DNA from: Tindallia magadiensis
GTDB taxonomy: Bacteria; Bacillota; Clostridia; Peptostreptococcales; Tindalliaceae
Direction: 5' to 3'
Assembly: GCF_900113635.1 (NCBI RefSeq)
Contig: NZ_FOQA01000005.1
Coordinates: forward strand, 108,814 to 172,813
Length of the DNA: 64,000 nt
The notes under the pieces were generated by a model. It saw only the letters and a list, made by a program, of their open reading frames with translations, did no database searches and was not told where the DNA came from. How positions within the stretch are numbered: position 1 is the first letter of the stretch; every line of letters starts with the position of its first letter. Below are positions 35,194 to 44,033 of this stretch, piece by piece. The position numbers and the translations under genes are program-made.

Positions 35194-35922
35194 CTATTTT
35201 ACGGTCAGTGCAATCGCCGTATAATTATCCTGATCCTTAGGTGCTCGTTCTCTGATTTTGTCTTCCATTATTTCCAACCATTCCTGAGGATCACTGCTGT
35301 TGCGAAAGCTTTCTTCCATTTCTTCTTCGTCCAAGTATTCCCAAAAGCCATCGGTACAGAGCAACAGTGCATCTCTTCGCTCCAGTTCTACTGGCTTTTC
35401 TAAAATCTGCCATTTCATCGATTCACTTCCATCCATGACGGCTGTTAAACGGTTTCTATCTTCATGGTGCCGTATTTCTGACGGATCAATTTCTCCAATA
35501 TCGGCCAGCTTTTGTGGCAGGCTATGATCTTTCGTGCAGGAAATCATCTTTCCACCTCGGAAATGATATAGCCTAGAGTCTCCGATATGTCCCCATATTC
35601 CACGCTGATGATTGCCTGCCCATATTACCAAGGTTGTTTTCATGCCGGCCAAATGCGGTTCGTACACCTGTCCTTCAGCCAGTCTCTTATTAGCCCTTAT
35701 AAAATATCGATGTAATCCTTCAGCTGAACAGTCCGGATGATCACCAAAATCTTCCAGCACTGACTGAACAACGGTCCGGGAGGCTTTTTCGCCTCCCCGG
35801 TGCCCTCCCAGTCCATCAGCTAATACGGCGCATAACAGTCCATCTTTGGCATAACATCCACAATAATCTTCGTTGCGTTTACGTCCTCCTGTTTTAGAAA
35901 TCGTGGCATGTAGTATTTTCAT
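35194..35922 (-). CDS. PP2C-family Ser/Thr protein phosphatase (first of two)
   Basis: A 242-residue protein phosphatase with the metal-binding motifs of the PPM family: RKRNEDYCG near residue 15, AVLADGLGGHRGGEKAS near 33-49, GHIGDSRLYH near 115-124, LLLCTDGFWEYL near 187-198 and DNYTAIALTV at the end. It should reverse phosphorylation by the two kinases of the operon. It overlaps neither neighbour and has GTGAAACATC spacing from AGGTG. Confidence 0.92.
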   Translation of the reverse strand: MKILHATISKTGGRKRNEDYCGCYAKDGLLCAVLADGLGGHRGGEKASRTVVQSVLEDFGDHPDCSAEGLHRYFIRANKRLAEGQVYEPHLAGMKTTLVIWAGNHQRGIWGHIGDSRLYHFRGGKMISCTKDHSLPQKLADIGEIDPSEIRHHEDRNRLTAVMDGSESMKWQILEKPVELERRDALLLCTDGFWEYLDEEEMEESFRNSSDPQEWLEIMEDKIRERAPKDQDNYTAIALTVK

Positions 35923-35932
35923 GATGTTTCAC

Positions 35933-37447
35933 CTAATCTTTCAATACCAGTTCAAATACTTCTTTCGGGTCTGCCAGATAGAATCGATCTCCCGGTTTTA
36001 GATAGTAAGGTTTTCCGGAATCCAGTTTTTCGTTAGAGGAAAGAAAGGTTCCGTTAGAGGAAGAATCTTCCAAAACAAACTGCCGGGTTTTTTCATCGTA
36101 TCTTACAGTTACATGTTTACGGCTTATTTCTTCCAAAGACTGCGGATATACCAGATGTGCCATTCGAGGGTCTCTTCCGATAATCAGCTGTCCATCTACA
36201 AATTCAACAGACTGTCCAGAGAAATGTCCGGACACTCCCTTTAATCCAGGCCCAGCGCTTACAGGTTCTTGTTTTGGTTTTGCCCGGGTCACAGGCGCTG
36301 TCTGCGGATCCATCCTTGGCTGTGTCACTCCTCCTGCTGCTGGTGGCGGTGGTGTACCAGGGATCTGATGTGGTGGTGTTTGTTGTGGAATGGGTGGTGG
36401 TGCCTGACCTGACATCGAAGGTCCGGCTGCCTGAGCCGCTGGTTTACTGCGGCCTTTCATCACCATAACAATTCCACCTAATACTACCAAAAGACCTATT
36501 CCAATGCCTCCGGCCATCATCATATTCATGCCGCCTTCATCCGTTGCTGCCTGAGTGGTAGCCACCGCATCGGTTTCCGGTGTAGCTGGCGTTGCTGCTG
36601 CTTCTTCTGCCGTAGCCGTACCTGGTCCTTCCGGCGTGATGGCCGCCAGCCCTTCTTCTTCTTCCGGGTCACTCATTGGATCTGGTGGTGTTTCAGAAGC
36701 ACTTAAGTAATTAATGCCTCGCCGCATCAAAAACTCAGTTAAATAATCTACCTGTACCGCTATATTGGCTCCTTGCCCGCCGGTAAATCCCCAGGAGTTA
36801 ATACCGACCACTTCTCCCTGCGCATTAACTAATGGACCACCTGAATTACCTTGATTAACCGCTGCGTCGGTCTGGTAACTTCCAATACCGCCAGGGGTAG
36901 CAATATTACTAATAATCCCTCTCGTTACGATAACATCTGTATGGTATCCAGAAGGAAAAGCTGTTGCCGTTGTCCAGGGAAATCCTAAGGCCCATACTTC
37001 ATCACCCACAGTTGTTTGTGCCCTGTCCGAAAATACCAGTGGCTCATATCCAAAGAGCTGATGGTTCGGATCTACTCTTAAAACAGCAATATCACTATTA
37101 GGTAACTGATGAAACACCGTTGCCGGCACCAAGTCATCCGCCGAAATCCATACCTTTACTTCAATACGATTTACTTCCGGAAGCCCTTCTCCTCTCAGCA
37201 TCATATTAACGTTATCAATATCCACAACATGCCATGCGGTTGCAATATATTGAAATGGCTCTCCATCGCCCACAACAAATCCGCTTCCCCAGTTAAGCTC
37301 TGTATTGGTAGCCGGATCCCATACGGTGATCATGACAACACTTTTTGTAGCTTCTTCTATGGGATTTGCAAATACCGATACCGTTAGAAGACTGATCATT
37401 AATACGGTTACTAACAGTAAAATTCCTACCTTACTCCTTTTTTTCAT
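35933..37447 (-). CDS. Membrane-anchored trypsin-like serine protease with cytoplasmic FHA domain
   Basis: A 504-residue protein. A signal or anchor (8-27) precedes a trypsin-like protease domain with His73 (ATAWHVV), Asp119 (NSDIAVLRV) and Ser202 (QGNSGGPL). A low-complexity Glu/Ala/Thr linker, a membrane helix (about 309-331), a Pro-rich linker and a C-terminal FHA domain (about 408-500; LIIGRDPRMAHLV, ISRKHVTV, SSNGTFL) follow. The protease should act outside while FHA senses phosphorylation inside, so proteolysis may be switched by the kinases. No PDZ domain is visible, unlike HtrA. Confidence 0.88.
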   Translation of the reverse strand: MKKRSKVGILLLVTVLMISLLTVSVFANPIEEATKSVVMITVWDPATNTELNWGSGFVVGDGEPFQYIATAWHVVDIDNVNMMLRGEGLPEVNRIEVKVWISADDLVPATVFHQLPNSDIAVLRVDPNHQLFGYEPLVFSDRAQTTVGDEVWALGFPWTTATAFPSGYHTDVIVTRGIISNIATPGGIGSYQTDAAVNQGNSGGPLVNAQGEVVGINSWGFTGGQGANIAVQVDYLTEFLMRRGINYLSASETPPDPMSDPEEEEGLAAITPEGPGTATAEEAAATPATPETDAVATTQAATDEGGMNMMMAGGIGIGLLVVLGGIVMVMKGRSKPAAQAAGPSMSGQAPPPIPQQTPPHQIPGTPPPPAAGGVTQPRMDPQTAPVTRAKPKQEPVSAGPGLKGVSGHFSGQSVEFVDGQLIIGRDPRMAHLVYPQSLEEISRKHVTVRYDEKTRQFVLEDSSSNGTFLSSNEKLDSGKPYYLKPGDRFYLADPKEVFELVLKD

Positions 37448-37496
37448 TATTACTCACTCCTTTTTTGGTCTGATTAAGATTTTTTCTTAAAGTTTT

Positions 37497-38273
37497 TTAC
37501 GATATTATTTTTAATACAATAGCGGTAATATTATCCAGGTGTCTTTTATTTTTAGCAAACACCTGTTGCACCAATGCTTCTGCCGGATTTTCCATTTCTG
37601 CTTCCAGTGTTTCTTTTATGTCTGATGATGTCAATACGTTATCCAGTCCATCACTACATAAAAGCAGCTGATCCCCTCCTTCCAAGGATAATGGTGTTTG
37701 GTTCATATCCAGCTCCGGTATTTCCGGCAGTCCCAGATAGGATGTCAGATAGTCATGCTCCGGGTGATTTTCCGCCTCTTTTTGTGTCATATTACCGTTG
37801 ACCACTTCTTCCTGCAGTTCATTGCCATAAATATGATCATGATTCAAAAGTTGTAACTGCCCTTTCCGATAATGGTATAGGTGACTATCTCCCGCTGTTA
37901 CCCAATACAATGCTTGCTGTGAAAGCATGACTGCTACCAAGGTGGTTCCCATTTCCACCTCTTCCCCATCGACATAGGCTTTGTCAAATACAGCGGCATT
38001 GGCTATTTTAGATGTTCGTATTAAAAAAGAATCCGCTGATTCTTCTCTTTTTTTATTTTCATATTCCCGTAAAAAAATATTAACAGCCGTATTGCTGGCT
38101 AGATTTCCAAAAGCCATGCCTCCCATTCCATCGGCTAAAACAGCTACAAATCCTTTTTCTTCCAATGTTCCTTCCGCCGTCAGTCCAGCCATGCCAAAAG
38201 CATCTTCCTGCTCTTTTCGTGTCCCTAAATGCTGTGCATTATAGGGTTGAACCGTTATCAGATTGTTTTTCAT
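37497..38273 (-). CDS. PP2C-family Ser/Thr protein phosphatase (second of two)
   Basis: A 258-residue PPM phosphatase. It shows RKEQEDAFG near residue 19, AVLADGMGGMAFGNLAS near 44-60, VTAGDSHLYHYR near 139-150, LLLCSDGLDNVL near 203-214 and LDNITAIVLKI at the end. It is clearly diverged from the phosphatase at 35194-35922, so the two may act on different targets. It is the second gene of the operon, 6 nt after the sortase stop. Confidence 0.9.
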   Translation of the reverse strand: MKNNLITVQPYNAQHLGTRKEQEDAFGMAGLTAEGTLEEKGFVAVLADGMGGMAFGNLASNTAVNIFLREYENKKREESADSFLIRTSKIANAAVFDKAYVDGEEVEMGTTLVAVMLSQQALYWVTAGDSHLYHYRKGQLQLLNHDHIYGNELQEEVVNGNMTQKEAENHPEHDYLTSYLGLPEIPELDMNQTPLSLEGGDQLLLCSDGLDNVLTSSDIKETLEAEMENPAEALVQQVFAKNKRHLDNITAIVLKIIS

Positions 38274-38279
38274 CTTTTT

Positions 38280-38933
38280 TCACTCCTCCTTTGGCATTGC
38301 TGCTTCCAAATAGGCTCTGGCAATTAACCGATGAGTTCCGGGATGATTTTTTGGCTCACAGGTTTGAAGGGTCAACGCTGGCTTTTCTGTGCTGTCAATA
38401 ACGCTCCAGTCATAAGGATCTACAATCTTCAGCCAGGCCATTACGTATACAAAACGATGATTTTCTGTTTCGAGAATAATCTGATCACCAGGGTTGAGTT
38501 CATCCAGGTCTCTAAAAAAAGCGTAGGAACCTCGGCGATGGGCTGCAAAAGCAGTGTTTCCTTTTTCAGTTCCCGGCAGATCACTCATTTCAAAATGAAC
38601 CGGTGCTTTTCGAAGCAGTTCTTCGTCAAAGACACCGCCATTAATCACTTCCATATCAAAATCAAGGACTGGTATTTTCAGTCGCATAGGTTCCCATTCT
38701 GTCAGTTCTATCACTAATGATGTATTGGAATCTTTCTGCTCCTTTATGTCTTCCACATATTCTTTGACTGATCCGGTAGAAACAACCACGCCGGTCTCAA
38801 TAACCGGTGGCCTGCTAAAATAATAGAACAATATTCCTCCCACCAACATCAGCATAATACCCATCTGTTTTTTTGATATTTTCGGAAAACTTCCACCTTC
38901 ATTTTTTATCTCTTTTCTCTTCTCTTGCTCCAT
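38280..38933 (-). CDS. Sortase (class D-like)
   Basis: A 217-residue transpeptidase with an N-terminal membrane helix (about 23-40) and the sortase core. The catalytic residues are His132 (FAAHRRG), Cys192 (LTLQTCEP) and Arg202 (THRLIARA). The TLQTC motif is typical of class D/E sortases of Firmicutes. It probably anchors the LPQTD-bearing protein encoded at the other end of this nine-gene operon. GGTGGAGG lies upstream of ATG 38933. Confidence 0.9.
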   Translation of the reverse strand: MEQEKRKEIKNEGGSFPKISKKQMGIMLMLVGGILFYYFSRPPVIETGVVVSTGSVKEYVEDIKEQKDSNTSLVIELTEWEPMRLKIPVLDFDMEVINGGVFDEELLRKAPVHFEMSDLPGTEKGNTAFAAHRRGSYAFFRDLDELNPGDQIILETENHRFVYVMAWLKIVDPYDWSVIDSTEKPALTLQTCEPKNHPGTHRLIARAYLEAAMPKEE

Positions 38934-38995
38934 AACTTGTCCTCCACCTGTTTTGTCCCAGTTCTTTCTGTTTCAAAAGTATCATGAAAACCGCA

Positions 38996-39001
38996 TGTCA
39001 A
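38996..39001 (-). promoter_or_regulatory. Possible -35 box of the kinase/sortase operon
   Basis: TTGACA on the minus strand about 65 nt before the sortase ATG is a perfect -35 box, but no convincing -10 box follows at 16-18 nt. The promoter is therefore only suggested. Confidence 0.3.
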
Positions 39002-39042
39002 ACACACACGAAAAGGATAGGTTCCTTAAAAAAGGACCGAAA

Positions 39043-39068
39043 AACACCTACCCAAAATGGGTAGGTGT
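39043..39068 (-). terminator. Terminator after the 4Fe-4S protein gene
   Basis: A 10-bp stem (ACACCTACCC with GGGTAGGTGT) encloses a 5-nt loop and is followed on the minus strand by a T run (TTTTTC). It separates the redox genes at 39128-40356 from the kinase/sortase operon. Confidence 0.85.
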
Positions 39069-39127
39069 TCTCTTAATTATTGAAATTTCAATCTATTATG
39101 TCTTGCCTTCTATTTTATTATTCTTTC

Positions 39128-39871
39128 TTATCCTGCCAGATCTTCTTCCCGCGGTTTTTCCATCGACAAAATTTTCATCGGACAATTTACAACGCAGGTT
39201 TCACATTTGATGCAATTAATATCCTCGAATTGGCCTTGAGAATTCCAATTTTTTTGTGGTGCTAATTGCATCGGGCATACCTTTTCACATTTGTCACAGT
39301 GTTTGCATTTGCTTTCATCTGATATGGTTACCAATGTATCGCTTTTTTTATGGATATCTGCCACTTTTTTACTGATACTATATACTGCCTTTTGCATGGT
39401 TCCCATTGGACAGAACTGGCACCATATTCTGGGGTTTCCCAAAACAGCGGCTAAGCTACCTACCACCATTACCATTAAGTAGGTGACTACAAAAACAAAA
39501 CCCAACCGGTCAAGAAAATCATAACTTCCCCAAGCTTGGATGGCTCCCAGGATTCTTCTTCCAAAGTTAAACATAAAGAACGCAAAAAAGGCCAGTATAA
39601 AGGCTTTTGATTTTAAGAAAGAAGGAATTTTCCTATTGTTGCTTAATGGCAACATCACCACATCAAAAAGACTTCCATGAGGACATACGTTTCCACACCA
39701 GTATCGCCCTTTGAAAAAAGAAGTTCCCATTAATCCTGCCATGATCAGAATCACCATCAAGCCCAACTTAGGTTCCCACAACCCGCCTAAAGCTACCAGC
39801 ACCGTAAAGAGCCAGGCATATTTTCTTAAGGTAGTAAACGCCCGGTTTGTTTTCATGTATTTTCCACTCAT
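39128..39871 (-). CDS. NapH/NosR-like membrane 4Fe-4S ferredoxin protein
   Basis: A 247-residue membrane protein with about four helices. Cytoplasmic CxxxCP motifs are present (CGNVCPHGS and CQFCPMGTM), and two ferredoxin-type [4Fe-4S] binding sites lie at the C-terminus (CKHCDKCEKVCP and CIKCETCVVNCP). Such proteins move electrons between the membrane or quinone pool and soluble redox partners. The next gene encodes a small cytochrome-like membrane protein, a plausible partner. The terminal acceptor is unknown. Confidence 0.82.
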   Translation of the reverse strand: MSGKYMKTNRAFTTLRKYAWLFTVLVALGGLWEPKLGLMVILIMAGLMGTSFFKGRYWCGNVCPHGSLFDVVMLPLSNNRKIPSFLKSKAFILAFFAFFMFNFGRRILGAIQAWGSYDFLDRLGFVFVVTYLMVMVVGSLAAVLGNPRIWCQFCPMGTMQKAVYSISKKVADIHKKSDTLVTISDESKCKHCDKCEKVCPMQLAPQKNWNSQGQFEDINCIKCETCVVNCPMKILSMEKPREEDLAG

Positions 39872-39978
39872 TTGCTAACGCCTCCCCAGATACGATCCAT
39901 CCCTCCCCTGTAGGGGGGTCTTTTTTATCATTATAGATTCTTCTCTCTATAATGTCAAGGATTCCTCCGGGATTCTGT

Positions 39979-40356
39979 TTATATCCTTAGCCAATATGGC
40001 GAAATAATATGTGCTGCCAGCAGTGCCAGCATTACCACTGCCAAGAGTTTATGTAGTAAGCGCCATCTTTTTTGAAAAACAGACATAGCTTGTCCGACAA
40101 TAGCTACGACTCCCATTCCTAAAAGCGTCAGCCACACCAATGTACCCGAATGTAACCGCCAGCTTCCTCCCATCATCAAATATCCATGATAGCCTCCAAC
40201 CACCACCATTAGTATTCCTATAGGGGGATGGATTTTTCGAACAATCCGGTACAGAGGAACCAGCGTTTTATCTTTTGCCATTTTTTTCTTTATTGGATAG
40301 ATACTTCCCATAAGAATGGCTGAAATGGTATTAATCCATCCAAGAAACCCTGCCAT
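39979..40356 (-). CDS. Small four-helix membrane protein, cytochrome b561/ferric-reductase-like
   Basis: A 125-residue protein with four hydrophobic segments. Histidines are placed as heme ligands might be: KIHPPIG and YHGYLM in helix 2, LLHKLL and AAHIISP in helices 3-4. It probably transfers electrons across the membrane together with the downstream 4Fe-4S protein. I cannot name a closer family. GGAAGTGG precedes ATG 40356. Confidence 0.6.
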   Translation of the reverse strand: MAGFLGWINTISAILMGSIYPIKKKMAKDKTLVPLYRIVRKIHPPIGILMVVVGGYHGYLMMGGSWRLHSGTLVWLTLLGMGVVAIVGQAMSVFQKRWRLLHKLLAVVMLALLAAHIISPYWLRI

Positions 40357-40475
40357 ATAACCACTTCCTTATTTAAAAATTTCATTTTCTCTTTGTTTTT
40401 TACCCATTTCCATTCTCATTCTTTCATTTTCTTCCCTAACAAATCCATTGGTTTTTCTTTTGATCTCCTCACATC

Positions 40476-41063
40476 TCATAAAGTATTCTTGATGCTCTGC
40501 AATTCCTTATAGCTAGTTACTGTATCCGCATCATATCCCGCATCCTTATCAGAAAATCGACACTCTATCACTTTATCCGGGTTCTTTTTCAGGATGCTTC
40601 TTCCTCCTTCATCTCCCTTTAGTTGCAACAATTCTTCTTTAAACAATCGAGGGAACAGCACTGGATTGCCTGGTGTTGATCCATAAACCGGTCGAATTAT
40701 TTTCTCCGGATACTGAGCATGAACCTGAATGAGTCGATTAATCATTTCTGTCTTAAGAAAAGGCTGATCCCCCATTGCAAAAAGGTAAGCCTCGCTCTTA
40801 GAACTTGCTTTTTTAAGGCCTAGCTTCAGTGCTTCACTTTGACCCTGTTCTGCTAACGGGTTAAAAAAAGCATGATGCACATATGGTTGGGCAGCTTCTT
40901 TCACCGCCGGATTTCGGTATATCAGCAACACTTCCCCGACATTAGACTGATAAAATGTTTTTGCAATCCTTTCAATCATTGGCTTATTTTCAATGGGTAG
41001 AAGCAATTTTTCCGTTCCCATTCTTTTTGAAAAACCAGAGGCCAAAAGAATGGCTGTCATCAT
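40476..41063 (-). CDS. mocA: MocA-like molybdopterin cytidylyltransferase
   Basis: A 195-residue NTP transferase with the N-terminal signature AILLASGFSKRMGTEKLLLP, FAMGDQPFL (metal/nucleotide site) and GNPVLFP. It should make the MCD form of the cofactor for molybdenum hydroxylases. The ATG overlaps the stop of yqeC (ATGA), and it ends the run xdhC-yqeC-mocA. This trio is characteristic of selenium-dependent molybdenum hydroxylase systems. Confidence 0.88.
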   Translation of the reverse strand: MMTAILLASGFSKRMGTEKLLLPIENKPMIERIAKTFYQSNVGEVLLIYRNPAVKEAAQPYVHHAFFNPLAEQGQSEALKLGLKKASSKSEAYLFAMGDQPFLKTEMINRLIQVHAQYPEKIIRPVYGSTPGNPVLFPRLFKEELLQLKGDEGGRSILKKNPDKVIECRFSDKDAGYDADTVTSYKELQSIKNTL

Positions 41064-41842
41064 CCTACCTCACTCCTTTTAAGTTGAAAAATTTCCGTGT
41101 CAAAAGAAGTAGCCATAAGAGGAAAAAAAGCAGGTTGGTACGAGCGAACATACCGAACAATCTCTCTGGCCTGCTGCTGTCTCTTTTTGTCATCCACCTG
41201 ATTGATCAACAGCAGCCGTCTGGCTCCCTTTGGCGTATTTTTGAAAAGGCCTTTCGGATGAACCACCAACTGTGCCACGTTTTTTGCTGTCACCGACTCT
41301 CCTTCCAAGCTATTGGTTATGTTCCGGTAAAGATGACTTCGATGAATATGATTCTCCGTATTCTTCTGATCCAGAATACGGATCCCCAGGACTCCGATCA
41401 CCAAGTCTGTTCCTTCCGGAATGACCGGTTCTTTTTCGTCCGGTGCTTTCAACGGCTTTTCTTTTGACCCATCCGCTTCGATTAATATTCTGTCATAGGA
41501 TTTATCTCTGATCATGGTTTCCAGTGTTGGAAGCTGAATTCCTTTAAGCTTATTTTCTTTTGTTACGTGATCTCCCCAGACGGTGATCCCTGAAAGAGGC
41601 CCTTCTTCCTCTAAGCCTATTCTTTCTTCAGCTTCAATCCATAGATGATCAAAGGGCTGTTTTTTGGGTGTGTAGATGGCCGTAGTCGTAGTCACTAAAA
41701 TCTGTTCTTCCCTTTCCCGACATTCTTTTGCCAAGGTAAACATGCTGGTAGTTTTACCCCCGGCACCAACAAAGGAAATCACCCTGGGTCCATGTTTACT
41801 TTCCCATTCAGTAGCCGCCAGCAAAGCTTCCCAAAATCCCAA
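41060..41842 (-). CDS. yqeC: YqeC-type selenium-dependent molybdenum hydroxylase accessory protein
   Basis: A 260-residue protein with a P-loop (SFVGAGGKTTSMFTLA) and ILIEADGSKEKPLKAPDEKEPVIP in its middle, features of the YqeC family. The family occurs with selenium-dependent molybdenum hydroxylases and is thought to help make or insert the labile selenium ligand. Its reaction is unproven. The start is TTG 41842, placed by AAAGGA 8 nt upstream. Confidence 0.88.
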   Translation of the reverse strand: MGFWEALLAATEWESKHGPRVISFVGAGGKTTSMFTLAKECREREEQILVTTTTAIYTPKKQPFDHLWIEAEERIGLEEEGPLSGITVWGDHVTKENKLKGIQLPTLETMIRDKSYDRILIEADGSKEKPLKAPDEKEPVIPEGTDLVIGVLGIRILDQKNTENHIHRSHLYRNITNSLEGESVTAKNVAQLVVHPKGLFKNTPKGARRLLLINQVDDKKRQQQAREIVRYVRSYQPAFFPLMATSFDTEIFQLKRSEVG

Positions 41843-41887
41843 AAAATCAGTCCTTTCTTTCCGTCGTTCTATCTTTACCTATCCCAC

Positions 41888-42694
41888 TTATTCTTTTCCA
41901 TGCTTTTCTTTCATGTGTACTAATTCTCCATGACAGGCTATTTTCTGAATTTCCGCCATAATGCTCAGAGCTATTTCTTCCGGTGTATCACCACCAAGGG
42001 CTATGCCCGTAGGCGAATATACTTTGTGAAGCTTTTCGGCGTCATATCCTTCTTCCAATAAGTGATCCAAAGTTCTTTTCGCTTTGCTTTTACTTCCAAT
42101 CATACCTATATAGGCGGCTTCTCGATTCACAACCGCTTTTAATGCTTCTTCATCATATCGATGACCGCGGGTTACCAGAATAATATAGCTATTGGAATCT
42201 ACCGGAAAAGCAGAAAGATTTTCTGCTACATCACCCAGAATGATTTGGCTGGCTTTAGGAAATCGCTCCCAGTTTCCAAATTCTTCCCGGTCTTCAAAAA
42301 TAATGGTATCATATTTCAGAAAGTTGGCCAGCTGGTACAACTCTAATGCCACATGCCCGCCACCGGCAATCAGTAATTTACGACTGGTTCCAAAGACTTT
42401 AATATAGCCTTCTACTCTCCCGCCACACACCATGCCCAGCTCGGCACTGGCACTAAGGTCATGCTGAAAGGTTTTTGACTGATTGTTATGGATACATTCC
42501 ACCGCTTCTTCTATCAATGTTTTTTCTACTTTTCCGCCGCCCACAGTTCCCAGAATAGTACCTTCCGGATCCACACTCATCATGCTGCCTTCTTTTCCCG
42601 GCGTAGAGCCTTCCGATTTGGTTATGGTTACAAGAGCCATTCGTCGATTTTCTTTGATACCTTCGACAATGTTTTCCATTATTTTTCTTTCCAT
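41888..42694 (-). CDS. XdhC/CoxI-family molybdenum hydroxylase maturation protein
   Basis: A 268-residue protein. The N-terminal XdhC/CoxI domain has TKSEGSTPGKEGSMM and GTVGGGKVE, and the C-terminal Rossmann-fold XdhC domain has LLIAGGGHVALEL, LVTRGHRYDEEAL and YIGMIGSKSK. XdhC proteins bind the molybdenum cofactor, support its sulfuration and deliver it to the hydroxylase. ATG 42694 is chosen because GGGAGG lies 8 nt upstream; an in-frame start at 42715 lies before that site. Confidence 0.9.
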   Translation of the reverse strand: MERKIMENIVEGIKENRRMALVTITKSEGSTPGKEGSMMSVDPEGTILGTVGGGKVEKTLIEEAVECIHNNQSKTFQHDLSASAELGMVCGGRVEGYIKVFGTSRKLLIAGGGHVALELYQLANFLKYDTIIFEDREEFGNWERFPKASQIILGDVAENLSAFPVDSNSYIILVTRGHRYDEEALKAVVNREAAYIGMIGSKSKAKRTLDHLLEEGYDAEKLHKVYSPTGIALGGDTPEEIALSIMAEIQKIACHGELVHMKEKHGKE

Positions 42695-42923
42695 GAAGAT
42701 TACCTCCCTATACAATCTTATTTTTTCTAAAGATGCTTGTTAAAGCCTTTACTCGTTATATCTATTGCTTCTTGATAGGTCCAATGTTACACTTAAGTTG
42801 CCTTTACTCTTATCATTATAAAGGTATTTCCTTGTTCTGACAAAAGAAATTCATCTCTTTATTCTGACAAGTCTTTTCCTGCTTTTACGACGAGAAAGCA
42901 GAAGAAAGGAGGCACTTGCATTT

Positions 42924-44033
42924 TTGTATTATCTACGATTTTTTATTCTAACCTTAGCCGTATTGGCAATGCTATTCCTGTTAACAGAAGAAAATCAATG
43001 GCAAGAGGTATCTTTCCCTTCCACTTGGACACAGTATGAAACTCCCGAGGAAGCCGGCTGGTCTTCTGATAAATTAAAAAAGGCGAGGGAATACTATGAT
43101 GAATTAGGTTCTACATCTGCTTTGCTCGTTCATGATGGAAAAATTGTCATTGCCTGGGGTGATATTACCAAAAATACCAGAGCCCATTCTATCCGAAAAA
43201 GTTTTTTGAATGCCCTTTACGGAATTTATATCGAAAAAGATAGCATCAACCTAGATGATACTTTAGAGGATTTGCAGATTGTCGATATTAAGGAATTGAC
43301 TTCTTCAGAAAAGCAAGCAACCATATCCGATCTATTAACCTCCCGTTCTGGGGTGTATTTGAAGGCTGGAGAAGAATCTTTTACCATGTCTCTAACCCGT
43401 CCTCCACGCAGTTCCTATCCACCCGGCACCCATTTTTATTATAATAACTGGGATTTTAACGTGTTAGGTACTATTTTAAATCAACAGTCACAAAGTGACC
43501 TTTTTTATGAGTTTCACCAAAAAATTGCTATTCCTTTGGGAATGGAAGATTTTTCTTTAGAAAATACATGGTATCAGTTTGAATCCAATAAATCCTTACA
43601 CCCTTCATATCTCTTCCGAATTTCCGCCAGAGATATGGCCAGATTTGGTCAACTTTACCTTCAAAAGGGAAAATGGGAAGATGTACAAATGATTTCTTCT
43701 GAATGGATTGAAACAAGTACAAAGGTTCATGCCGTGCCAGAGGGTTTCACCCTTTATGGATATGGTTATTTATGGTGGGTTGCTCAACAGGGAGAATGGG
43801 AAGAATTAGGTTTGTATTCAGCCATTGGCCGGTACGGACAGTCCATTGATATTATTCCAGAAAAAAACATCCTATTTGTTCATCGAATGGATTCTGATAT
43901 GGCACTTTTTCCTTTTCTAAACCAGGTTACCAACCATCAACGCTTGTATCTGCTAAACTTAATACTGGATGCTAAAACCGAAGAAACAAAAGAGAATCCC
44001 CGTATTATTCCGGGAATCCTCTCAAAAATGTAA
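42924..44033 (+). CDS. Beta-lactamase-fold serine hydrolase, membrane-anchored
   Basis: A 369-residue penicillin-binding-protein-like hydrolase with an N-terminal anchor (about 4-22). The catalytic Ser89-x-x-Lys92 is in AHSIRKSF, and the second motif is the YNN of HFYYNNWDF. Members include class C beta-lactamases, esterases and D-amino-acid peptidases; no specific activity can be assigned. The start is TTG 42924, 11 nt after AAAGGAGG. Its 3' end overlaps the convergent acyltransferase gene by 12 nt. Confidence 0.82.
   Translation: MYYLRFFILTLAVLAMLFLLTEENQWQEVSFPSTWTQYETPEEAGWSSDKLKKAREYYDELGSTSALLVHDGKIVIAWGDITKNTRAHSIRKSFLNALYGIYIEKDSINLDDTLEDLQIVDIKELTSSEKQATISDLLTSRSGVYLKAGEESFTMSLTRPPRSSYPPGTHFYYNNWDFNVLGTILNQQSQSDLFYEFHQKIAIPLGMEDFSLENTWYQFESNKSLHPSYLFRISARDMARFGQLYLQKGKWEDVQMISSEWIETSTKVHAVPEGFTLYGYGYLWWVAQQGEWEELGLYSAIGRYGQSIDIIPEKNILFVHRMDSDMALFPFLNQVTNHQRLYLLNLILDAKTEETKENPRIIPGILSKM

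Noticed and set aside
39900-39926. GC-rich hairpin with T run on the plus strand upstream of the 4Fe-4S protein gene
   Set aside because: No plus-strand gene precedes it, and on the minus strand no T tail follows the stem, so I do not call it a terminator.
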